34,544 nucleotides of DNA from the NCBI GenBank assembly GCA_018398765.1, contig JAHBMJ010001157.1, positions 1 to 34,544 on the forward strand. The letters run 5' to 3'. A program made the translations under genes and the position numbers. Every line of letters begins with the position of its first letter. Position 1 is the first letter of the stretch. Below, piece by piece: positions 10,139 through 18,438 of this stretch. Source of the stretch: Chromera velia. Taxonomy: Eukaryota > Sar > Chromeraceae. The notes beneath the pieces are model-generated. The model made no database searches and was not told the origin of the DNA. It saw only the letters and a list, made by a program, of their open reading frames with translations.

Positions 10139-10211
10139 GAAGAGGCCGTCGCTGCGGTGCTTGCGGCCGTGCAGATTCTAGCAGGTCGATCAGCGGTATA
10201 AGAAGAAGGGG

Positions 10212-10801
10212 ATGGAAGGGGCAGCGGTGGTGCAGGTCCTAGAGTGGGATGTGAATTGCTTTCTCCCTCCTGCAAAGGTGGGGAGAGACGGGACGTGCCT
10301 AATCCCAAAAGACAACGCTACAGCAAGGGCGTTGGCCAGGGACCCCAACCCTGATGGTGAGTAGAAGCTTAGGAGGAGGTAGCCATTGGAGTTGGTCAAG
10401 AAAGTTCTGAAGGAGTGGGCTGCCCAGCTAACCAGAGAGAGGGACAACGTCACAGACAGGACAGAAAAGAGAGAGGCAGAGAGAGCCAAAAAAGTTGCCG
10501 AAGCAGCAGCAGTGCTGATCTGGTTCTTTGATAGCTGCACTGACTTCCCCGACCTCCAACAGGCCTCGCTAGAGGCGGTGGGCTACGTGTTTGATGCGAA
10601 AAAAGACGGGGCCCTGATCCCTCCCGACTCAACTAATCTCATTTTCCCTCTGCTAGCGCTGACCTTCAGAAGGTTGTCGCAACTGAGGGAGAGAGCTCAT
10701 CTCACTGAGCGTAGAGTCTTGACTCTGGAAGAGAAGATCCAGAGCATAGGGTACTCTGTGACTGCTGAGCAGCAGGGGGCCTTTGTAAAGGCAAAGCAGA
10801 C

Positions 10802-10834
<33 letters not shown>

Positions 10835-10997
10835 GGGGAACGCCGAAGGAGGGGCAGCCGCCGCCTCAGGTGTGTGCGGAATCTGCGCAGCAAAGAATAG
10901 GTATAAGGTTCGGGTGCACGGAGTGACCCCCCAGAACGTAGCCTCGATGAAGCACTCCTTGTCGGAGTACCCAAACCAGGGGCAGGATGAAAGATGA
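10212..10997 (+). CDS. Unrecognised coding region with polyglutamine tract
   Basis: Two frames with coding character follow the three-exon gene. The first, from ATG 10212, reads EWDVNCFLPPAKVGRDGTC and stops at about 10365, beside a GTGAGT-like donor. The second is open from about 10386 to the TGA at 10995-10997 and contains a charged helix (LKEWAAQLTRERDNV), a leucine-rich middle, a glutamine run encoded by CAG/CAA codons (10802-10834) and a CGIC motif. A short spliced link between them is likely, but I could not find a junction that keeps frame. A further open stretch at about 11134-11325 (IGMELSFARFLYIGG) may be a later exon. Family unknown; coding status is moderately supported by composition. 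Confidence 0.4.
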
Positions 10998-11678
10998 TTG
11001 ATGAACTATATAAGGCCACCAAGTAAGAAAGGAGGCTGAGGGCAGCGGAGTTAGAAAAGTCATTGCAGGGGAGTGAGCTGAGCGGTCCCTTTAGTGGGGG
11101 TAACGGAGCAAAGGTGTTGAGAGGGGTAGGGGCGTGCACTTGCCCCTGTCAACGCAGAAAGAAATTCTAACCCATATTGGCATGGAACTCAGTTTCGCTC
11201 GTTTTCTATATATCGGTGGTCCCCCCCCCCAGGAGTTAGTGCAGGCAGTGTGGAGAGGGAGAAGCCTTACTATTCCCTATCATGATCGCCTGCCAACGAG
11301 GGCCCCTAGGCTGAGGGGGGCCTGATTATGGTGCAGAGCTGAGCAGACAGAGGAAAGGGAGGTTTAGAAGCGGTGTGCTGAGGGGCACTGGTTACCAATG
11401 GAGATACGGTTGCAAAAGGAGCGTTCACATATGGAGTGATAGTGGTGGGGAGGGAGTCTGCATGCAGACGCAAACAGGGCAGAGGCGTGGGAGATGCACC
11501 TGCAGAGCACGTAATGCAGAGGCATAAATAGGGTCAAGACAGAGCTGCATAGTTTCATAGTACAATGGAGTCTGTGTTGAGAAAGAAGGGGGCGGATGCA
11601 ACATAGAACACGTAGCTATCAAAGTTTGATATTGGTGAAAAGGCTGCGGAAAGTTGTAAGTGAGACTATGCAGAGCTA
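10998..11678. other. Mostly non-coding stretch inside the inverted-arm element
   Basis: Apart from the possible exon at about 11134-11325, no frame looks coding. A run of about ten C residues before CAGG lies at 11221-11231, which could be a polypyrimidine tract and acceptor. Confidence 0.35.
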
Positions 11679-12252
11679 GGGGGGGGCACTTCAGCCGGTT
11701 ACACCATGGTTACTGACCCTACACCCCCCCTCCTACAACGTGTGACATGTAACCATCAGTCAAAAGTGGTGCCAATCGATTAGTTACGTTTGGTTACTCA
11801 TAAAACTGGCTTCAAGATTGTCAAACAATTCAGGTTATGGTCAAAAATAATGAAAAAAGATGTATCACACTCACTTTGCCCCCAAACCCCCCATAACCGG
11901 GTAACCCGTAACCTTTTTTGACCCCCCCCAAAAATGAAGTAACCTCCCTCAAGAAGCATTCAAACGTGTTCTAAACATCATTTTAAATGTTTTTAAAAGT
12001 TAAAAATTTGGTCGGTTACTGAGCTTAAAATGCTCATAACCGGGTAACCTGTAACCTCTTTGTGTGACAAAGATAAAAAGGGGGTAACCTAAAGTAACCA
12101 CGTAGCCTACACTTCAAACACATCAGATTTCGACGTAACTTAACCAAGTGGAGCTCCAGGGTGCCGGACTGGCTCGCAAAAATTTGTTTTTGTTCACATT
12201 TTATGTTATTTTGGGCTCAAAATCTACCATAACCTTCCAAAGTGCCCCCCCC
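11679..12252. repeat. Long inverted repeat, right arm (574 bp)
   Basis: Reverse complement of the left arm at 8799-9385, about 90% identical, with one gap of roughly ten bases. It starts with a run of eight G residues and ends with a run of C residues. No clear target duplication could be assigned to the pair or to either arm alone, because the G and C runs blur the ends. Confidence 0.85.
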
Positions 12253-12479
12253 AAGACGCAGAGACCATCGTTGGTTAATCAGTGTTCAGGAATAAAAGAC
12301 TGTGGCTATAGAAAATTGTTAAATAAAATTATAGGAGTGAGAAGTAAGTTAGTGATATTATTATCGTACAAAAAAGGGATAAATTTACTAGTGTGTTCCA
12401 GTGAGATTGTAGTGAGAGTACGGAAAAGCAGGAAATTAATATTAATAATGGACGCTAATTAGTTGCATTTGATGGGACG

Positions 12480-14391
12480 TGTGCAGGCAAGAAACCTCTT
12501 CCACCGCTGAAGTCGAAATGGCCGTTACCACTGGAGGAGTGGACGTTGCCAAACACGGGAGCGGAGCCGCCTGCGGGGTGGGAGACGCCAGATCGTTGGA
12601 CAGAAGGTTTGCAACTGAACTTTCAGAAAATAAGAGAGTTTAGGGTAGATGAAGGGCTGGTGTGCCAGTTAGAAGAAGGTATAAAACTGCCACTGAAGTA
12701 TTGGCCCCCGAGATTTCAGATGAAAAATTATTCGTCCCTTATCGAATAGGAAGAGAAAGTAGGAAAGGAGTTTGACAGATTAGAAACAGAGGGGTTCATT
12801 GAAAGAGTCGAGAAAGAGCCATACATTGTGTTACCTTTGGGTGCTATTCCAAAAGTTTAACTGGAAATGGGAGAACCGCACATAATCATTGATATGACAG
12901 TGTCAGGAGTGAACGGGGGAACGAAGGACACAGTCATGGGACTGCTAACGCTTCAGCATGCGATGCGGCTCATGAAGCCAGGCGAGTATATGGCAAAACT
13001 TGATTTGAAGGACAGGTACTTTCATATCCGTATTCACCCAGACTATGTCAATTTGTTAGGGTTCTTTAACCCAAGTATAAAAGCGTTTTATAGGTACAGA
13101 ATGATGCCTTTTCGACTGAAAGTCGCATCATTTGTATTTTAAGGAACGATGGAGCACATTCAAGAAGTGTTTCGAAGGAAAGGGTTACACACAGCAAGAA
13201 TTAAATCGCTGAATTATATTGATGACTTCTTAATTATAGCGGCAACGGAGGATGAAGTGTGGGAGGCGTTGAATCTCGTGTTACAGATACTCAGCGATAT
13301 AGGATGGAAGGTGAAGGAATCAAAAACAGTGGATCCGACTCAGTCGTTAGAGTTCATAAGAATTGGTATAAACACGAAGAGTCTGGGGCTGTATATCCTA
13401 TGAAAGAAGGTAGTTAAGGCATTGAATAGAATAGAGGGGCTAAGAAAGGCAGCAGAGGCAGGTGAGGCAACGATTGCGCAGGGGTTGCAGTTAGTAGGCT
13501 TGCTCAGTCACCTGAGGCTCGTGGTATACCAGGGTGGGCAGAAGTTGGCCCCATTTTGGAGAGTCCTGGCTCCAAGCACGCATCCGAATTCGAGGATGGC
13601 GTGGAGGAAATGGAAGAAGGGGGGGCTAGCGTTATTAAAGGAAATGCTACGCTCTTTGCAGTGATGGGAAGAGACATTGAATAAAAGACCGATTAGGAAG
13701 CTTTACGTGACACCGACAGGAGAGTTAGATGTGTGGGACGCAGATTAGCTGGCATCATGGGAAGATATGCCAAGGAATGTTGCAGTAATCACGGGGGATG
13801 TGGCAGATACAGGAGCAGGGGGGTTCTGGAGGGAAAGCCCAGTGTGGTGGTTATGGTCGGGGGCATAAGCGGTATGTTCCTCGAACTGGCGAGAGGCAAA
13901 GACAGCGGCGTTATGTCTGAGAAAATTTGTTGAACAGGGTGCAGGCCGCCACTCAGGAAGAGTTGTGATCCGGTCAGACAATTCAGTCACAGTGAGGATC
14001 ATTATCAACAATCGTCACAGCACAGCCACAGCATTGGGTGAGGTGGTAGAAGAGGTGCAAGCAGTAGAGAGAAAGGCGGGTGTCGAGGTAGTCGCAGTGC
14101 ATATTCCAGGGAGAAAGAATAGTGTCGTAGACCAGTTGTCCAGGATGGGGGAAGAGGCCCATCGGCAGGAAGTGCTGAAGGACGGGGTGTTAGCCCATCT
14201 GAACAGGCAGGCAAGCGGAGCCTTGAAGAGGGCGACAACGGTCGGGCAGGCAGGGGAGAGATCTGACATGGTAGTGTATACGCCAGCGAGAGATGAGTAT
14301 GAATCTGCTGTAAAAGCTGCAGAGCTGGCGGCAGCATGTCGACCGCATATTCTGGTGATGCCAAGGGCAGTAGGGGATCATTGGAGGAAGG
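12480..14391 (+). pseudogene. DIRS reverse transcriptase and RNase H region (fossil)
   Basis: The RT is recognised by a LDLKDRYFHI-type motif A (about 13000) and a YIDDFLI motif C (about 13217), preceded by the region upstream of RT that DIRS and Ty3-like elements share. The RNase H part follows, with a VIRSDNSVTV core (about 13960) and an IPGRKNSVVDQLSR motif (about 14104) as in DIRS and Ty3 elements. The region is broken. It ends abruptly at the insertion of the 1372-bp transposon. Confidence 0.8.
14384..14391. repeat. Target site duplication, left copy
   Basis: GAGGAAGG, identical to 15764-15771. The two copies bracket the 1372-bp DNA transposon exactly. Confidence 0.85.
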
Positions 14392-14860
14392 CATGCTGTC
14401 TAAACCTGCCTGGGGCACCTGGGGTACCCCAGACATGCCACAGGCGGCCCGCCAGGGCCGCCTGGGGCGACCCCAGGTGGTTTTGCCTAAGTTAATATAG
14501 AGCTGCCTGGGGCGAAGCCCCAGGCAGTTGTTGAGAGTTGCCTGGGGCGAAGGTTGGTGTCGAAGGTACCAACCTTGTCGTCACGAACCATGGTGCACGT
14601 GCCCGACCGGGTTCACACGAGGGACGCGCCGACGCGACCTCGCAATCTATATGTGCATGCCGCACATCAAAGGTCCGACCAGGTCATGCAGACCGGCAGC
14701 AACGTTTTATTCGGCGGTCGCGATCAGCGATAGATGCCAGTGGATACACATTAAGTTGACGGTTGCTTTCAATTTTTGTCTCTTCTCACTCTTGTCACTG
14801 GAGATGCACATCATTGCACATCATTGTACATCCATTGATTAACTCACTGATTGATTCCGT

Positions 14861-14978
14861 ACTTGGCCTTCCCACTTACTGACTGCACTGATTGATAATT
14901 CCGCACTTGGCCTTCCCGCTTGCTGACTGTACTGATTGATAATTCCGCACTCGGCCTTCCCGCTTGCTGCCTGCCCAG
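14861..14978. repeat. 44-bp tandem repeat, about 2.7 units
   Basis: Units start at 14861, 14905 and 14949 (the last partial), each beginning ACTTGGCCTTCCC or ACTCGGCCTTCCC. A weaker partial unit may precede it at about 14838. It lies within the nested DNA transposon. Confidence 0.8.
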
Positions 14979-15036
14979 CTAACTACAATACAGCAGAGTA
15001 GGTTGCAAGCCTTCAACGACGGCAGGTGAGCAAGCC

Positions 15037-15252
15037 ATGTGGTCAATGCCTGCGCTACGCCTCTCTCAGTGGGAAGTGGCACGTTTTGTCCCCCCTAAAA
15101 ATATGAATCAAGCAGAGCAATTCAGAAAGGAGAGGGAGGTGGGGCGTCTGCCTGATGGCATGTCCTTTTCAGCAAATACGGCAGAAGAAGAATTTGAGAG
15201 GGAAGAGGTAGAGGAACGGAGAGAGGTGTTTCACATGCATTGGAGGATATAA
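15037..15252 (+). CDS. Small open frame in the nested transposon, doubtful
   Basis: ATG-initiated 71-codon frame encoding a charged peptide (for example EQFRKEREVGRLPDG and EEEFEREEVEERREV). No family is recognised. It may be an exon remnant of the parent element or chance; the charged composition is its only support. Confidence 0.2.
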   Translation: MWSMPALRLSQWEVARFVPPKNMNQAEQFRKEREVGRLPDGMSFSANTAEEEFEREEVEERREVFHMHWRI

Positions 15253-15763
15253 CAGAAGAATAGGCTGTAGCTGAAGAGAACCGCTGTAGAACATTCAGAT
15301 AGGCAATCAATGTCTGTATCCCTCACCACCATAATGAGGCAGAAGATTTCAAGCTTGTCTGGGAGATGCTAATCCAAGTAAACAAAAAGTGACACATGCA
15401 ACTTTGCATTGTTTATAAACTTATCGCAGAGTGGAAATTTACTCTGGAAAATTATTCAGAAAATTTGATTTAATTCTTTTCTATAAAATAATATCTAAAA
15501 TTATATAAAAATTTTGATTTATTGATTCAATTTAAAGCATTGTAAATGAATCTTTAAAGTTGCGTTCAGATACTAAATCCTAGAATAAAGGCATTTTTAA
15601 ACTTTTTTCAATATTTTTCATACTATAGAGAGAATGCAGAAAAACCTCCTGACTGCCTGGGGTGCCGCAGGCGGTCCTTATGGACCGCCTGGGGAAGGTC
15701 ATACATAAGACCGGGCCGCCTGGGGTCAGCGCAGGCAGTTATTTTGAATGTTTAGACAGCATG

Positions 15764-15771
15764 GAGGAAGG
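15764..15771. repeat. Target site duplication, right copy
   Basis: GAGGAAGG, identical to 14384-14391, immediately after the right inverted end of the nested transposon. Confidence 0.85.
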
Positions 15772-16297
15772 GTGGGGTAAAATTTAGGGTGATGGACAGA
15801 TTCGGCAAAGGGAGGGAGATTTTCGCTCCCTAACCCCCGCTACAGATGGAGGTGCAACACAGCCGTGGTCGATGGGTGTTCAGTCTCCCCAGAGGGCGAC
15901 CAATTATAGAAGAGTGGGAGGCTTTGTTGATTGATAGGCGAATGGAGTAGCGCCGTCACGGTATCGTTGAAAGAGTATAGTAACTTAAAAAAACTATATA
16001 GGTGGATATGGTATATCGCATATAAGTTTTAGATTAAGTATGAAACCGTCTGTCAGGCGTTACAGTGACTAAGAAGGCAATGCAATGGCTGAGGAACATT
16101 GTATCAGTAGCGAAAATCCTGGCAGATAGGGAGTGGTGGTACTGCACAGACGCTAGATACATGAAACTCTGCTAAGGAGACGTATCTGCGATGGTTAAGC
16201 AGGAATTGCACATCAAGATGACTATATGCACCGTGTATTAGATGCAGGGATTGCACAGCTGGTGGCGATGATAAGGGTGGCCCGGGGTCATGTCTAG

Positions 16298-17340
16298 ATG
16301 TTGTCGAAGAAGGCAAAGGAAGCGGGGTTTGTATCCCATTCACAGCTCGCCGCCGCCGCAGGGGCAGTGAGTGAGGAGAAAAAAGAAGGGAAGGTTACGT
16401 CAAAGAGACAACTCACGGAAGAGGCAATATTGATTGAAGCTGCCACGTTTGAACCAAGTACGAAAAAGAGATATGAAGCAGTACTGAGGAAGATGGAGAG
16501 GTCGAACCCCCACCTGCTGCCGATGGCTAGTCCGCTGGATGTCAAGATAGGGTTTGCACATCTGAAGAGACTCAAAGGGAGGGAGATTGGAACGTTCAGA
16601 AGGGCAGTGAGATAGTGACATCACAAGCAGGGGCATAGCGCCCCGCCCCTGGAGCACGAGAGTTTGAGGTACTTTTGGTTAGGCCTAAAGAAATTGGCAG
16701 ACAACAAAGTTAAAGAGAAGGAGAGACTGTCAAAGGAGGAAGTGCTCCGGTTGATAAAGTTCTAGAGAGAGCAAGAGACGTTGGATGGGGTACGAAACGC
16801 CACGATAGCGGTGTTGACATTTTTTCTTACGAAGAAGATTGGAGAGATCCTAGTGAGACCGAGGGAGGACTTCATACTCAGGGAGAGAGGTGACCCAGCG
16901 TTCGTTGCATGCTATATTCACAGGTCAAAGGGTGACCCCTTCGGCAGGGGGGCGATGTATCCGATACCGTTGGTGGCGACGGATGGGATAGCGCTAGAGA
17001 GACACATCTTGGACTTTTTAGAGAAGGCCCTGCAAGATGGTGCCCTCTTCCAAGCGACGGATGGGTACGGCAAGAGGTGGAAGGGTACGGCACTCACGCG
17101 GGACGTATGGTAGAGGGCACTGCGAAAAGTGATTCAGAGGTGCCTACCCAAACAAGAGTGCACAGACTTTATGACACACTCGCTTAGGAGGAGCGGCCAC
17201 ACGGCAGCGAGGAGGGCAGGGCTGCCAGTTGACATGGCGGTTGATATGCTAGGTCATAACTGTTACAGCATCAACGCATGAATGATGTATACAGCCAGAG
17301 ACGTGCAAGAGATTGCAGCGCATATTGCAGGTATATAGCA
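16298..17340 (+). pseudogene. DIRS tyrosine recombinase region (fossil)
   Basis: The region encodes a tyrosine recombinase of the kind DIRS elements use for integration. The conserved C-terminal motif HSLRRSGHTAARRAG is clear near 17177, followed by MLGHN. An N-terminal SAM-like part precedes it (EPSTKKRYEAVLRKME near 16453). The region is broken. Confidence 0.8.
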
Positions 17341-17460
17341 ACTTTACCTATGTAGGGTGTGAGGTGGAAGTACATAAGATGAACAGCAACTTTTTGAAGG
17401 TGAGTAAAGAGTATATAACATACGAGTAGCTATTATAGCCTAAGGGCAGCGTTTACGCTT

Positions 17461-17590
17461 AGCTGACTCTAAGCTGAAGTGATGGCGGCCGCCTGCCAAG
17501 CAGTCACGCACGGAAGTTCTCTAGGGGGGAGCAATCAAGCGGAGGCAGGCGGCCGCTGGTCAGCAGTTTCTGGGTGTGTGGGGGTTTAGG
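17461..17590. repeat. Spacer with a perfect 13-bp inverted repeat
   Basis: GCGGCCGCCTGCC at 17485-17497 and its perfect inverted copy at 17544-17556 enclose a 46-bp loop. No gene is present. The pair may be the ends of a very small element or a hairpin near the DIRS 3' end. Confidence 0.6.
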
Positions 17591-17757
17591 AGCAGATCCT
17601 CGAGGCTTGTAGCCACCTAGCACCAGAGCTTAGAAATCCAGGCAAAGGTGGAAAAGCTCGAGCGTGATCATACCTGGCAAAACCAGAGCATCAGCACAAA
17701 AAAACTAGTAACAGATAAGTCAAGAAACGGTAGGGCATGCGAAGTGTGGAAGCTGAA
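17591..17757 (+). repeat. Direct repeat, upstream copy of the dioxygenase 5' region
   Basis: About 167 bp matching 18271-18438 at roughly 90% identity. The matching region of the downstream copy includes the start codon of the dioxygenase gene. Here the equivalent codon is ATC, so this copy lacks that start. Confidence 0.8.
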
Positions 17758-18156
17758 ATGGGAGTTCGCGCGAAACTCAGACAGAATCGTTCATCGGAGC
17801 AAGAACGCAGGTTAAGCTAGAACTAACGGTGTACGCGTGCACGTGCCATACTTGGGGCGGTGCCCGGGAGACGTGGAACGTTTGACGAGGCCTTGCGTCA
17901 CGCACGAAGGCTGAAACGAGAAACATCGGGCACGAATGAAAAAACTCGAGATGGGAGACGGCTTAACGTTCATCTGCGTGTAAAGAAGGCGTCTAGGAAG
18001 AGAAAGAGCAGACAGTAAAGCAGGAGATGGTCATACGAGACGGCAAGAAAGTGTATGACGAAAAACCCTTTTTTATTTTCTCTGAAAAACCGGAAATGTG
18101 CAAGCTAGTGGAAGTAATATACGCGGGGGCTTTCGTTTCTGGGGACTGGACCGACG
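17758..18156 (+). repeat. 399-bp dispersed repeat, copy 2
   Basis: Gap-free match to 5607-6005 at about 92% identity. It sits directly against the direct repeat that ends at 17757. The basic reading frame that is open in copy 1 has stops here. Most differences from copy 1 are C-to-T or G-to-A, and many remove CpG. Confidence 0.8.
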
Positions 18157-18270
18157 CCCGTCCACCCACCTTTGGAGTCCTGGTCTGTCTGCTTTTGGGT
18201 AGCCAGACATTTAACGGGTCCGCCAGCGGAGGGTTGTAGTCTGATTCGTTGGCCTACCTCAGGGGCATGG

Positions 18271-18438
18271 GGGTAGATCCTTAAGGCTTACGGCCGCCTG
18301 ACACCAGAGCCTAGAAATCTAGGCAAAGGCGGAAAAGCTCGAGCATGATCATACCTGGCAAAACCAGAGCATGAGCACAAAAAAACTAGCAACAGATAAG
18401 TTAAGAAACGGTAGGGCATGCGAAGTGTGGAAGCTGAA
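18271..18438 (+). repeat. Direct repeat, downstream copy, overlapping exon 1
   Basis: Second copy of 17591-17757. It includes the presumed 5' untranslated region and first 68 bases of exon 1 of the dioxygenase gene. Confidence 0.8.

Larger units (their letters stand above)
14392..15763. mobile_element. Non-autonomous DNA transposon nested in the DIRS element
   Basis: The 1372-bp insert starts CATGCTGTCTAAAC (14392-14405) and ends with its perfect inverted copy (15750-15763). An exact 8-bp duplication GAGGAAGG flanks it on both sides. Just inside each end are GC-rich palindromic repeats built on CTGCCTGGGG and CCCCAGGCAG (14406-14560 and about 15652-15740). It carries a 44-bp tandem repeat (14861-14978) and no transposase-like gene, so it must have moved with help from another element. 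The 8-bp duplication points to a hAT-like superfamily, but the termini are not diagnostic. Confidence 0.85.
12253..17460 (+). mobile_element. DIRS-type retroelement fossil, broken
   Basis: The order reverse transcriptase, RNase H and then tyrosine recombinase on one strand is diagnostic of the DIRS order of retroelements, which integrate with a recombinase instead of a DDE integrase. The RT-RNase H part lies at about 12480-14391 and the recombinase at about 16298-17340. The copy is clearly broken, with many interruptions (around ten or more), and is split by a later DNA transposon at 14392-15763. The outer ends are not defined: I found no convincing terminal repeats, so the left limit (just after the inverted arm at 12252) and the right limit (about 17460) are estimates. 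It is older than the DNA transposon it contains. A gag-like region is not seen unless the genes at 9463-10997 belong to it. Confidence 0.75.

Noticed and set aside
8791-12262. Target site duplication for the inverted-arm pair
   Set aside because: CTA or TA matches beside the G and C runs are too short and shift with the choice of boundary.
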